Below are positions 1 to 8,580 of a DNA stretch of 64,000 nt, piece by piece. Every line of letters begins with the position of its first letter. The first letter of the stretch is position 1. A program made the position numbers and the translations under genes. Below the pieces are notes generated by a model that worked only from the letters and a program-made list of their open reading frames with translations, was not told the DNA's origin and searched no databases. Source of the DNA: CAZVWJ01 sp964631325 (GTDB lineage Bacteria > T1Sed10-126); assembly GCA_964631325.1 (NCBI GenBank), contig CAZVWJ010000003.1:40092-104091 (forward strand), read 5' to 3'.

Positions 1-1
1 G

Positions 2-1123
2 GCCAATCATTACGCGGGTAATTACAAAAAAAGTATCGAACAGTTGGATGAAGCCGAGCACGCGATGCAGGAATTGTTTACCAAGAGTATTTCAAATATT
101 GGTAAATCCCTGTTGACCAACGATAATGAATTGCCCTATCGGGGTGAGCCTTACGAAGATATTTATATAAATTTCTTTAAAGCCCTGAATTACGCTCACC
201 TCGGGGACCAATCTGCGGCCAAGGTAGAAATTCGGAAAGTTTACGAAAAACTTTCTAATATGGAACGTAAATTCGAACGTCAGGCCAGCAGTTATCAGGA
301 GGCAGTTAGTACCGGTGATTTAGTTAATCCCAAGGCAAAAAAAGCACTTAAAGACAGGGCCAGTAATTTGGAAACCGCTAACTTAAACTTTCATAACAGC
401 GCCCTGGGCCGTTACATGGGATATTCAATGTATATGTCGGAGCAGGATTGGGACGATGCAAGGATTGACATGAAAAAAATCAAAGAAGCCTTTATGAACC
501 AGCCGGAGATTTATAATTTTGATCCGCCAAAATTGCTGAAAACTACCTCTCCGCCCCGGGGTAAAGGAGTGGTTCACGCTTTTGCTCTGCTGGGTCAGGG
601 ACCGGTAAAAATTCAGGAAACAACCCGGATAAAGGTTTCCGACGATGTGGGCCAGGTAAAGTTGGCTCTTCCGGAAATGAAGATGCGGGGCACGGATATT
701 GATCGAGTGAGAATTTACAATAATGGCCGGCAGGTTACTGAACTGGAGAAGATTGAGAATATCAACCGGGTAGCCAAGGCAGTTTTTGAGATGAAAGAAC
801 CACTTATCCTGTTTAAAACATTACTGCGGGTTACCGTCAAAGAATTTGCAACGGACAAAGCTTCCGATCAGGCGAGCGGTTCTGCGGGTCTGGCCTTAGC
901 TATTGCCGGTGAAATATATAAGGAAGTTTCCGAACAGGCTGATCTTCGGACCTGTCATCTGTTGCCCGGCCAGGTAAATGTAAAAAGTTTTTATTTGCCG
1001 ACTGGGAACCATAAACTTACGGCTAAGTATTATTCTAACGGTCAGGTAGTGGATGTGAGAAAAATCACAATGAAAGTTAAGCCGGATTCTCTTAACCTAT
1101 TAGAACTGGTTAATCTGAACTAA
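2..1123 (+). CDS. COG3014-like tetratricopeptide-type envelope protein (5' end outside window)
   Basis: The reading frame is open from the first complete codon at base 2, so the protein begins upstream of the window and only its C-terminal 373 residues are visible. The helical N-terminal part has a TPR-like pattern (NHYAGNYKKSIEQLDEAE, later FFKALNYAHLGD), and the C-terminal part is a beta-rich domain ending near ELVNLN. This matches my memory of the uncharacterised COG3014 family, which tends to occur beside LPP20 and LpoB-like lipoproteins; I cannot run a search to confirm it. It is the first visible gene of an envelope cluster continuing to 6.3 kb. Function unknown; a role in cell-wall or lipoprotein complexes is inferred from neighbours only. 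Confidence 0.7.
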   Translation, partial: ANHYAGNYKKSIEQLDEAEHAMQELFTKSISNIGKSLLTNDNELPYRGEPYEDIYINFFKALNYAHLGDQSAAKVEIRKVYEKLSNMERKFERQASSYQEAVSTGDLVNPKAKKALKDRASNLETANLNFHNSALGRYMGYSMYMSEQDWDDARIDMKKIKEAFMNQPEIYNFDPPKLLKTTSPPRGKGVVHAFALLGQGPVKIQETTRIKVSDDVGQVKLALPEMKMRGTDIDRVRIYNNGRQVTELEKIENINRVAKAVFEMKEPLILFKTLLRVTVKEFATDKASDQASGSAGLALAIAGEIYKEVSEQADLRTCHLLPGQVNVKSFYLPTGNHKLTAKYYSNGQVVDVRKITMKVKPDSLNLLELVNLN

Positions 1124-1147
1124 AAAATTACTGGAGGTTTATAAGCC

Positions 1148-2422
1148 GTGTTATCTTTAAAGTCCGTGTGGAAATCAAGCTGGTTTTGGCTTTTCATTGG
1201 AATGATAATGGTTACCGGGGTTTTGTTCTCAAACTCTGTTGTTTTTGCTCAAAATTCCTCCCCAAAAATAGTTTTTGTCTTAGATGTTTCCGGGAGTATG
1301 GGTGATCAGGTGGGAGGGCAGGAAAAATTAAAAATAGCCAAGCAAACTATCTACGCATTTTTACCTTCTCTGCAACAAAAAGGTATATCTCTTGGTTTAC
1401 TGGATTTTTCCGGTTGTGGAAGTGTTCAATTTTCAGTTCCGGCAGGGCCAAACACCTATTCCCGAATTTCCACCCGGGTTTCAGGGTTGCAGGCCAGTGG
1501 TGGAACACCGCTGGCAGCAGCGCTTCAGAAGGCTGCCAGTAATTTACGTAATCAGTCAGGTGAACGGCGAATTTTCTTACTCAGTGATGGAAAAGAGACC
1601 TGCGGTGGAGCCCCGATACAAGTAGCTCGGAAGATTTCTGGCTGGGGGATTAAAATTTACGTCGTTGGTTTTGACGTGGGCAGTTCGGCCAGCGGTCAAC
1701 TACAAAAAATAGCGGCAGCCGGCGGAGGAAGCTACAGTCAGGCTAATAACGCTCAACAACTCCAGAATTCTTTTAAGAAATTAACCGACCAGATCGAGGA
1801 GGATGTGCTCGAGCAAATGCGAAGCTGTGTGGAGCTTGGCGGCGGACATAAGAAGAAACAAAAATCATCTGCTGGTTTACAACAGAGATCAGGTCAAAGT
1901 TCTGGCAGCCCGCCGCCACCTCAAACAGGTACTTCTACAGCCTCTAAATCCAGTTGTCAGTCCTGCCCTCAAAATCAAGGTCAACCTCAAAAGACCAAAT
2001 CTGGAAGGATTGATGGATTTGAAGGTTTACCCTGGGGGGCTTCACCCTCACGCTGTGAGCAAAGTCTGGGAACGCCTCACAGCAAATCAGCTCGGGCTCT
2101 GGCCAAGCAAATCAAGGTAGACCTTCCCCAAAAGGGCCAGTCAGTCTGGCTTTACAAAGAAAAAAAATACGGGGCTAATAGCACTGTCTGGTTGGGATTT
2201 GGCAGTGGTGCCGGAAGTTCAAACGGACTCATATGGACCAAGCGAAGGTGGTCTAAGCCGCCTAATGGAAATAAGGTCGCTAACCAGGCCAAAGAGGCTT
2301 TAAAAAAGGAATTCGATGCCCCGTTGAGTAAAAACACCTGGGTGGATAATTCGGGGAAAATAGTTTTTTATCACGACTGGGGAAACATAGAAGTTCGGTA
2401 TTTTTCAAGTTCAGTTCCGTGA
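1148..2422 (+). CDS. Secreted von Willebrand factor A domain protein
   Basis: 424 aa. The GTG start is set by a GGAGGT ribosome site 11 bases upstream. An N-terminal hydrophobic signal (residues about 12-34) is followed at once by a vWA domain with an intact MIDAS: DVSGS at 46-50, a SGGTP loop and a LLSDGKE strand. A low-complexity Ser/Pro/Gln/Lys linker (about residues 230-285) containing a CQSC pair leads to a small C-terminal domain with a GLPWGAS motif that I recognise as a recurring but unnamed module. It is probably a periplasmic or surface metal-dependent adhesion scaffold acting with the LPP20-like proteins downstream. The partner is unknown. Confidence 0.85.
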   Translation: MLSLKSVWKSSWFWLFIGMIMVTGVLFSNSVVFAQNSSPKIVFVLDVSGSMGDQVGGQEKLKIAKQTIYAFLPSLQQKGISLGLLDFSGCGSVQFSVPAGPNTYSRISTRVSGLQASGGTPLAAALQKAASNLRNQSGERRIFLLSDGKETCGGAPIQVARKISGWGIKIYVVGFDVGSSASGQLQKIAAAGGGSYSQANNAQQLQNSFKKLTDQIEEDVLEQMRSCVELGGGHKKKQKSSAGLQQRSGQSSGSPPPPQTGTSTASKSSCQSCPQNQGQPQKTKSGRIDGFEGLPWGASPSRCEQSLGTPHSKSARALAKQIKVDLPQKGQSVWLYKEKKYGANSTVWLGFGSGAGSSNGLIWTKRRWSKPPNGNKVANQAKEALKKEFDAPLSKNTWVDNSGKIVFYHDWGNIEVRYFSSSVP

Positions 2423-2493
2423 AAGACAGAGGAAGAGTTGAATAACAGGGCAAGTTGTTAGAAGAATAATTTACCAAAAATCAGGTGATTGAA

Positions 2494-3543
2494 ATGTGTA
2501 GAAAAAAAACAACCTCGTTATTTTTTATTGTCTTTTTAATGGTTTTTTCCGTTCCTGTTTATGCTGGTCTCCCCGGCTGGGTTAAAAATCCCGGGAGTAG
2601 TTATCCCGGCAGTAAATATATTGTAGGCGTGGGGAGTGGTTATTCAATGATAGAAGCTAAAAATAAGGCGAAGGCTGAGATTAGTAGTGTTTTTTCTCAA
2701 AAAATAGAATCTACTCAGAGTTTAACCCACCAGGCGGATGAAACATTTAGTTCATCGGGGGGAGGAGGTCTTAAAGAAAAAATTCAAAATGTAACCCGGT
2801 TGGAAGTTACTACGGGTGAAAAATTACAGGGAGTTCAAATAAAGAAAACGCAGTTCCACTCTCAGAGCGGTAAATATTATGCTCTGGCGGTTTTGGATCG
2901 GATGAAAGCAGCCTCCAGTTACAGAAGTGAGTTTAAACAGCATCAGCAGAGATTGGAAAGGAGATACAAGCAGGCTCAACAGGCACAGGATAAGCTGAGT
3001 AAGCTAAAATACCTGGCATCAGCTCAGAAATCCGCTCAGAGAGCCCTGGAATTAAAAAATCAACTAAATGTTCTTGCGCCTAACCGAAGTATAAATAATA
3101 GACTTAAACCCGAGCCGGGTATGATAGAGAAAGAATTGGATGATTTGTTGAAAAGGCTTACTGTCTACGTTAGGGAACCTGTTCTGGATAATATCTGTCC
3201 CGGCAGTGGGTTTGAGGAGCAGATTAAAAGTTGGATTGAAAAACAGTTTAATCAGCTTTCTTTTCGGACGACTTCAAATGCAGCTTCAGCGGAATTTGCG
3301 GTTGCTTCTCGTGTCTCAGCCAGCTATACTACCAAAGGAGCAAAAGGGGATGAAGGGATCAGATGGGACATTACAATTCAACTAAAAAAACCAGGCCCGG
3401 GACCTACTTTTGCTACAGTTAATCACGCTGACATAAGTGTGGGAATAGATAAATCAATGGTAGCTTCACGAACCCGTTATTACATTGGTGAATGGATCAA
3501 ACAAAAGATGCCAGATTTAATTGTGAAAAAATTACTCAGTTGA
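2494..3543 (+). CDS. LPP20-like exported protein
   Basis: 349 aa from the ATG at 2494, chosen over a GTG at 2485 because AGGTGA lies five bases before it. It has a signal peptide (hydrophobic to about residue 24, ending VYAG). The mature protein opens with the LPP20-type signature LPGWVKNPG followed by a GVGSG stretch and an AxxxAxAEI helix. The middle is a Lys/Gln-rich helical region. The C-terminal third is a separate alpha/beta domain. There is no lipobox Cys, so it is likely soluble in the periplasm. It is the first of three consecutive genes sharing a P-x-W motif near the mature N-terminus. Function unknown. Confidence 0.72.
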   Translation: MCRKKTTSLFFIVFLMVFSVPVYAGLPGWVKNPGSSYPGSKYIVGVGSGYSMIEAKNKAKAEISSVFSQKIESTQSLTHQADETFSSSGGGGLKEKIQNVTRLEVTTGEKLQGVQIKKTQFHSQSGKYYALAVLDRMKAASSYRSEFKQHQQRLERRYKQAQQAQDKLSKLKYLASAQKSAQRALELKNQLNVLAPNRSINNRLKPEPGMIEKELDDLLKRLTVYVREPVLDNICPGSGFEEQIKSWIEKQFNQLSFRTTSNAASAEFAVASRVSASYTTKGAKGDEGIRWDITIQLKKPGPGPTFATVNHADISVGIDKSMVASRTRYYIGEWIKQKMPDLIVKKLLS

Positions 3544-3573
3544 GTTAGTTTAAATTTTTAAGGAGGTATTCTT

Positions 3574-4155
3574 ATGTTTCGCAAGGTTAGTATTATGGCA
3601 CTTGCTGTTTTTGCGTTGTTCCTTGTTGGTTGCGCTGCCCAACAGGGGGGGAGTGGCGGTAGTGGCGGTTTTCAGTCCGATATTAATGCCCCTGACTGGT
3701 ATTTAAATCCACCCCAACGGGAAGGTGCAATTGCAGTGGCAGCCAGCGCAAGGTCCCGACAGATGGAAATTGCCCTGGATCGAGCCCAGTTGCAGGCAAA
3801 ACGGGATCTTGCTGCTAATATTCGTTCGACCATTGAAGGCCAGCGTGAGCAGTATATGGAAGAGATTGGTTCCGATGCGAAGGAAGCCAAGATCCGGAAG
3901 CAATATCAGGACTTCTCCCGGGAGATGGTTGCCCAAAAGCTCCAGGGCACCCGGATAGTTGAAAAGGCTATTGTGAAGGAGGACGGCGCTTACCGGGCAT
4001 TTGTTCTCGTTGAGCTGACGATGGAGGACATCAAGAAGAAACTCAGCGGCAAGGAAGAACTCAAAACCATGTTCAATGCCCAGCAGTTTGAAAAGGACAT
4101 GGATAAGAACCTCGATAAGCTTCGCGATCGTCGTCAGCAGAAGTTAAGCCAGTAA
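3574..4155 (+). CDS. LPP20 family lipoprotein
   Basis: 193 aa, AGGAGGT ribosome site and ATG start. The N-terminus is a lipoprotein signal with lipobox LVGC (Cys about residue 20) followed by a Gly/Ser linker. The mature part carries APDWYLNPP and a VAASARS stretch, then long charged helices and a beta strand (YRAFVLVELTMEDI), typical of LPP20 outer-membrane lipoproteins. Base composition is more GC-rich than the gene before it, suggesting higher expression or a different history. A strong terminator follows 44 bases downstream. The family is linked to outer-membrane anchoring, but its molecular role is not defined. Confidence 0.82.
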   Translation: MFRKVSIMALAVFALFLVGCAAQQGGSGGSGGFQSDINAPDWYLNPPQREGAIAVAASARSRQMEIALDRAQLQAKRDLAANIRSTIEGQREQYMEEIGSDAKEAKIRKQYQDFSREMVAQKLQGTRIVEKAIVKEDGAYRAFVLVELTMEDIKKKLSGKEELKTMFNAQQFEKDMDKNLDKLRDRRQQKLSQ

Positions 4156-4197
4156 AGAATAATCATTTTCCTGGCTGTTTCTGATAATTGGCATTAA

Positions 4198-4242
4198 AAA
4201 ACCCCCCGGTTTCCCTTTCCGGAGACCGGGGGTTTATTTTTT
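4198..4242 (+). terminator. Rho-independent terminator after the LPP20 operon
   Basis: CCCCCGGTTTCC pairs with GGAGACCGGGGG across a CTTTCC loop (one G-T pair), flanked by an A-run before and a TTTATTTTTT tract after. It is a classic intrinsic terminator. It ends the first transcription unit and places the next gene behind its own promoter or under read-through. Confidence 0.9.
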
Positions 4243-4247
4243 CTGAT

Positions 4248-4871
4248 ATGTATAATTATTCGGATTCCGGGCGAAGTTTAATTAGTTTATTTTTTCTCTC
4301 GATCTCTGTATTTCTGTTTATTTCTCTTCAACCAGCCCAAGCCGCTAAAGTTGATTTACCGAATTGGTTTTTGCAGGGGGGAGACGCCCAAAATGAAGTA
4401 ACCGCAATGGGCGAGACAAAATTAAAAGCTCTGTTGAACGGGCTGGGTAGTCTCACCGAGAACCTGGATCCCAACGTGGAAAAGTTGCGCGAAGCATACG
4501 GTAATAAATTAACCCAGAAATCCACTCGCCTGTTATCCCGTTATCAATTTGGAAAACTGAAAGTTGCCACTCAGACTGAAATTTACCGAAAGGTTACTTC
4601 TACTGATGAAACCCGTACCTTCCAACAAAAAATTGTCAGGGTTTGCTTTCCCGCGGCAGATACTACCTGTAAAGTTTTTTATTACGTGGAAGAGCTTCAT
4701 GGTGATATAAGTTCTGTCTGTGAGGTCCGTCCCGACACCTTCAGCAAGAAAAAAATCCTCAAAATTTTAAGAGAATTGTTTAAACAGGCAGGGTTGCAGG
4801 TAAAGAGATTAGAATCGACCGATTGTCGGTGTTATGCGTTGATTCAGTATGCTGCCTTAAAAGAAGAGTAA
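4248..4871 (+). CDS. Small exported LPP20-like protein
   Basis: 207 aa from the ATG at 4248. An upstream in-frame start would lie inside the terminator and is rejected. No convincing ribosome site precedes 4248, so the start is the weak point. The signal peptide is long (residues about 10-32, ending PAQAA). The mature N-terminus has LPNWFLQG, echoing the P-x-W motif of the two preceding proteins. The C-terminal half contains four or five Cys (VCFPAADTTCK, SVCEV, DCRCY) that could form disulfides in the periplasm. It appears to be a diverged member of the same local family; function unknown. Confidence 0.65.
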   Translation: MYNYSDSGRSLISLFFLSISVFLFISLQPAQAAKVDLPNWFLQGGDAQNEVTAMGETKLKALLNGLGSLTENLDPNVEKLREAYGNKLTQKSTRLLSRYQFGKLKVATQTEIYRKVTSTDETRTFQQKIVRVCFPAADTTCKVFYYVEELHGDISSVCEVRPDTFSKKKILKILRELFKQAGLQVKRLESTDCRCYALIQYAALKEE

Positions 4872-4918
4872 TGGCTAAATTTTTTCTCGGTTAGGATTTC
4901 TATCTTGAGGTGATTAAG

Positions 4919-6271
4919 ATGTTTTATTTAAGTGTGGAAAAAAATAGCTTACGTACTTATATTTTGCTTGTGGCTACCTGTTTTCTGGGTACGTTTTTCG
5001 GCGGGGTTCCGGGGCAAGCTGCCGAGAAGAGTGGACTGGAAAAATTTCGTGAACAGCGCCGTCAGGGAATGAAGAAGTTGAAACGCCAGCAGGAAAAAGG
5101 AATCGCTGATTTAAAGCAGGCTTACGAGGAGTTCTATCAGAAGCGGCGCCAGGCTTTTGAAGAATTCAAGCAAAAATTAAAACAGAAATGGGGTGAGGCT
5201 AATACCCGGCTTCCAGATAAGAAAAAATGGATTTCCTACAGCGAAGATTACAACAAGAGACACGGAGCTGATTTCAAAGCGGGCAACGCTTACGCCGAAG
5301 TAATAGTTGACAAAAACACGGCAAAAAATAACCCGAAAAAAGTTAAGGCTCAACTTCAGGAACAGGTTAAGAAGTTGGTTACTGACGTGGGAAAAACGGA
5401 CGATATTGAGGAGGAAATAGAAAAAAATGAGAAATCTGATACCGGCCAAAAAAGGCCAAAAACAGGAAAAGCTGACAAGAAAACGAAGGAAAAAAAAGAG
5501 GCGGTAAAGCCGGTAAAACCGGAAAGTAAAGGGGAGCAGGAACCGGTGCTGGCCGGACAGGTAAAAACGAAGGATGGCGAAGAGGTTTCAAAAGAAAACG
5601 TCGATCAGTTCGCTGAAGAAGCAACAAAACCGGCGGAAGTTAAGAAAAAAGAAGTTAAGAACGAAAAGGGAGAGAAAAAAGTTATCGTTTCCGTAAAATT
5701 TCCACTGGTTTCGGATCATTTGAGAAAACGGGCAAAAAAGTACCGGGAAGCGGTTCAAAAATATGCCCGGGAATATAAGATTTCGGCCAGCCTGGCGTTT
5801 GCAGTGATTCATACCGAAAGCAGTTTTAATCCGGAAGCTCGCTCACCAATTCCTGCTTACGGATTGATGCAGTTGGTTCCGGAAAGCGGTGCTAAAGATG
5901 CTTACCGGCACGTATATGGTGAGAAACGCTTGTTGGGTCCGGATTATCTTTATCAACCTGCCAGAAACATCGAACTGGGAATAGGTTACTTACATCTGCT
6001 GATGAACGGTTATCTGGACGGTATCAAAAATAAGCAGAGCCGTATTTATTGTGCCGTCGCCTCTTATAATACCGGGGCCGGGAACCTCGCTAAAACATTT
6101 GTTGGTTCCACGAACATCCAGCGGGCTGAAAAGGTAATTAACCGGCTTACTCCGGAGGAAGTCTACAGCAAACTGCGCTCCTCGCTTCCCTACGAAGAAA
6201 CCAAACACTACGTAAAGAGAGTTAAAAATCGCCGTCCTAAATACGAAGCCTGGGAAGTAATTTCACGTTAA
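4919..6271 (+). CDS. MltC-like membrane-bound lytic murein transglycosylase
   Basis: 450 aa from the ATG at 4919 behind GAGGTGA. After a signal or anchor segment (about 10-35) comes a charged coiled region. Next is an MltC-type N-terminal domain (KKWISYSEDYN, then DFKAG and an EVIVD strand), a long Lys/Glu-rich linker (about 165-245) and a C-terminal SLT domain (GH23). The catalytic Glu is E300 in HTESSFNP, followed by AYGLMQLVP and a SYNTGAGN motif. It would cleave the MurNAc-GlcNAc bond to form 1,6-anhydroMurNAc. E. coli MltC is about 360 aa; the extra length is the KE-rich linker. No lipobox is evident, so anchoring may be by the uncleaved N-terminal helix. Confidence 0.87.
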   Translation: MFYLSVEKNSLRTYILLVATCFLGTFFGGVPGQAAEKSGLEKFREQRRQGMKKLKRQQEKGIADLKQAYEEFYQKRRQAFEEFKQKLKQKWGEANTRLPDKKKWISYSEDYNKRHGADFKAGNAYAEVIVDKNTAKNNPKKVKAQLQEQVKKLVTDVGKTDDIEEEIEKNEKSDTGQKRPKTGKADKKTKEKKEAVKPVKPESKGEQEPVLAGQVKTKDGEEVSKENVDQFAEEATKPAEVKKKEVKNEKGEKKVIVSVKFPLVSDHLRKRAKKYREAVQKYAREYKISASLAFAVIHTESSFNPEARSPIPAYGLMQLVPESGAKDAYRHVYGEKRLLGPDYLYQPARNIELGIGYLHLLMNGYLDGIKNKQSRIYCAVASYNTGAGNLAKTFVGSTNIQRAEKVINRLTPEEVYSKLRSSLPYEETKHYVKRVKNRRPKYEAWEVISR

Positions 6272-6276
6272 TGCAC

Positions 6277-6389
6277 TAATTACACGCTCTCCAAAAAGGG
6301 TCTAAAATCTCCTCCCCCTTGACCTTTTTCCCCTCACCCTGACCCTCTCCCGCCAGGGGAGAGGGGACTTTTCGGAGAGGCTCTAATTA
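6277..6389. repeat. TAANTA MITE-like element, copy 1
   Basis: A 101-bp element (6283-6383) flanked by the direct repeat TAATTA at 6277-6282 and 6384-6389. Its ends are imperfect inverted repeats: left CACGCTCTCCAAAAAGGG, right (reverse complement) GAGCCTCTCCGAAAAG. The interior has a CTCTCCC/GGGAGAG hairpin. It is nearly identical to 42290-42389 and shares ends with 32678-32796. It lies between convergent genes, and the right target duplication overlaps the TAG stop codon of the cation transporter gene. Confidence 0.8.
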
Positions 6390-7255
6390 GAATTTATTGG
6401 TTCCAGGTGAATATATACCCTTTCGACGAGGTCGTGTTCAAGTAAACGCTGGCGCACTTTCTCTTCTTCCGCGTGCAGTTCCTCCAGTGTCTTATTCTTT
6501 CCTGCTCTGAGCACAAACGAAAGGTGAAGGCGTGGCCCTACGTAATGGGTTTTTAACTCAGTCGGCCCGGCAAATTTTGTTTTATTTCTGATAATCTTCT
6601 CAAATTCATTTTCCAGCTTTCTTTCGGCGGCCTGACCGGTTAAGTGGCCTAAGTTTTCTCGCAGAGTGTCAAAACCGATTTTAAGGATAAGTAGACCGAT
6701 TACCACGGCAATAATGGGGTCAAGTATCGCCCAACCGCAGTAGGATGTAATTAGGGCAAAAATAACCGTGGAATCAGCTAATATATCGCCGAACTGATCC
6801 TGGCCGATTGCCAGGAGAGCCGGGGAATTGTTACTTTTACCTGTCGTTTTTAAATGCCAGGCAAGCAGAAATTTCAGGCCAATCGAGCTTAATAAAACAA
6901 ATAACGAAAATCCGGATAATTTAATTTCCTGGCCGTAGAGAAAGGTGCGCAGGGCGTCAAAATGGACGAAAACTCCACTGCCCAGGATGATAAAACCGAC
7001 GATGACTCCGACGACCGATTCGTAGCGGTAGTGGCCCTCCGGGTGGTCCGAGTCCGCGGGTTGAATGCTGACCCAGAGGCCAAGATAAAGAATCAGACCG
7101 TAGAGAAAATCAGCCGTGTTATTAAACCCAACCGAGCGCAGTGAGGCTGAATCTGCCAGAAAACCGGCCCATAACTTTAAAACGGCAAAGACAAGGCTGA
7201 GTACCAGCAGTAAATAAAGCGGCCTTAAAACGGATTTTGAGCGGTTTGAATCCAT
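6383..7255 (-). CDS. Cation diffusion facilitator (CDF) transporter
   Basis: 290 aa, ATG start with an AAGGAAA ribosome site. Six hydrophobic segments followed by a cytosolic beta-alpha-beta C-terminal domain give the CDF fold: a proton-coupled divalent-metal exporter of the inner membrane. The TM2 site reads N-N-T-A-D and the TM5 site D-Q-F-G-D, rather than the H-x-x-x-D zinc-type TM5 signature; the HPEGHYRYE loop is conserved. An all-Asp/Asn site hints at Mn or Fe rather than Zn, which is inference. The stop codon is formed at the junction with the MITE-like element. Confidence 0.88.
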   Translation of the reverse strand: MDSNRSKSVLRPLYLLLVLSLVFAVLKLWAGFLADSASLRSVGFNNTADFLYGLILYLGLWVSIQPADSDHPEGHYRYESVVGVIVGFIILGSGVFVHFDALRTFLYGQEIKLSGFSLFVLLSSIGLKFLLAWHLKTTGKSNNSPALLAIGQDQFGDILADSTVIFALITSYCGWAILDPIIAVVIGLLILKIGFDTLRENLGHLTGQAAERKLENEFEKIIRNKTKFAGPTELKTHYVGPRLHLSFVLRAGKNKTLEELHAEEEKVRQRLLEHDLVERVYIHLEPINSN

Positions 7256-7274
7256 AATTTAAAATTTCCTTTTT

Positions 7275-7438
7275 ATCATATAAGTCCACTCTAAGAACTC
7301 TCCCCTCCCCTGGGGGGAGGGGATTAAGGAGAGGGGGATTGGCTTGAATCGCCGATTCACCTCCATCTAAATAACGCGTACGCGTCACAGGCCTTTCCCC
7401 ATCAAGGGGGAAGATTTTTTAAAGTGGATTGATCATAT
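7275..7438. repeat. MITE-like element with TCCACT ends
   Basis: Direct repeats ATCATAT at 7275-7281 and 7432-7438 flank about 150 bp. Its ends are imperfect inverted repeats: left TCCACTCTAAGAACTCTCCCC, of which the right end in reverse complement is TCCACTTTAAAAAATCTTCC. The interior contains two G/C hairpins (CCCCTCCCCTGGGGGGAGGGG type, and CTTTCCCC/GGGGGAAG followed by ATTTTTT). No ORF. The right hairpin could also terminate plus-strand transcription. Target-duplication status is inferred from a single copy. Confidence 0.5.
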
Positions 7439-7440
7439 TT

Positions 7441-8580
7441 TCAATAAATAAATTTATCGACAGGATAATAACAGAATGACAGGTTCTTCTTAAGGGATTT
7501 TTCAATTATATTTTTCTGTTTCCATTTTTTTTTGTAATTTAAGGGGCACAAATTTTCCTGGTCGGTCTTTTTTGTCCAGCCAATTTTTCCCTCTGAAAGA
7601 GGACTCAGAAAGATTAAATCTTCTTGCTTCAGCGGAAGGTCGGCCAGTAATTTAGCGGTTTCCCTTGGGTGTATTTCTGCATATTTCTCTCCTCCTGCTC
7701 CCAAAAGCACGATAATTCCCAGCTTGATTTTGGCCTCTTTTATAATTTCAACGCTTTTTTTGAACAGGGGAATATCAAAAGGTTTGTTGAGTTTTTCCAG
7801 CAACTGACTACTGCCGGTTTCCAGGCCCAGGTAAACCCGCTCGAGTCCTAATTTTTTGAATTCTTTCAGCTCCTGTAATTTTTTTTCTTGTGCAAGAAAT
7901 CCCGAACCAAAGCAGGCAACCGGTTTTGAGCTTGTAGCTGGGCTTTCTCGCACAGCTTTCAGCGCTCCGGTGATCTTTTCCGCCGGTGCGGCCAGTCCAT
8001 CTCCGGCTCCCAGGAAGATGCTGTTAAAATAAGGTAAGGTTGGCCTGAAAAATTCCAGGACATTCTCAAGATGTGTTGAAAAATCCGCTTGATTTTTGAC
8101 GGTGTAAGAGGTGTTTTCGTAAAAATCACAGAATCTACACTGGTTATAGGAACAGCCCGTCGTTAATTGCAGAACCAGGCTGCGATAACAGTCCGGCGGA
8201 AGAATCGGCACTTTTCTGTAGATCCGACTAAACTTTTCCTGGTTAGTTCTGTATTTTTCTTTCGACCAGGGGCCGGGAAAATCATCGATTTTGAACCGGT
8301 GCCGGAAAAATTGCCAGGCTTCTTGATGAAGCGACTCCAGGCGGTTCCACTTCTGGGGTTCATTTAATGTTTTTACTGGCGGTGTGAGGGTTTTTGTTTT
8401 GTTAGCTGGATTACTTAAATTTATCTCCTGGAGCTGTCCGTTCCAGCCCCGTTTATATTTGATTTTTCCCTTGAGGGCGGTCCGCAGGAGGCCCCGCCGG
8501 TCAAATATCCAGGAACGGTTGTTATCCGGGTCGGCCCCGGAGATTAAACCCCGTTTGCAATAAATTTTTGAATTATTCAC
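7441..8580 (-). CDS. Radical SAM protein (COG1032-like)
   Basis: 379 aa with a GTG start behind GGAGGAT. The cluster motif is C143-x4-C148-x2-C151 (GCSYNQCRFC), the spacing typical of the GCSWN-type COG1032 subgroup. It should bind a [4Fe-4S] cluster and generate a 5'-deoxyadenosyl radical. Downstream GAGDG and GLETGS segments fit the SAM-binding barrel strands. The first 100 residues are a basic, poorly conserved extension. There is no cobalamin-binding domain at the N-terminus. The substrate cannot be told; neighbours give no clue. Confidence 0.83.
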   Translation of the reverse strand: MNNSKIYCKRGLISGADPDNNRSWIFDRRGLLRTALKGKIKYKRGWNGQLQEINLSNPANKTKTLTPPVKTLNEPQKWNRLESLHQEAWQFFRHRFKIDDFPGPWSKEKYRTNQEKFSRIYRKVPILPPDCYRSLVLQLTTGCSYNQCRFCDFYENTSYTVKNQADFSTHLENVLEFFRPTLPYFNSIFLGAGDGLAAPAEKITGALKAVRESPATSSKPVACFGSGFLAQEKKLQELKEFKKLGLERVYLGLETGSSQLLEKLNKPFDIPLFKKSVEIIKEAKIKLGIIVLLGAGGEKYAEIHPRETAKLLADLPLKQEDLIFLSPLSEGKIGWTKKTDQENLCPLNYKKKWKQKNIIEKSLKKNLSFCYYPVDKFIY

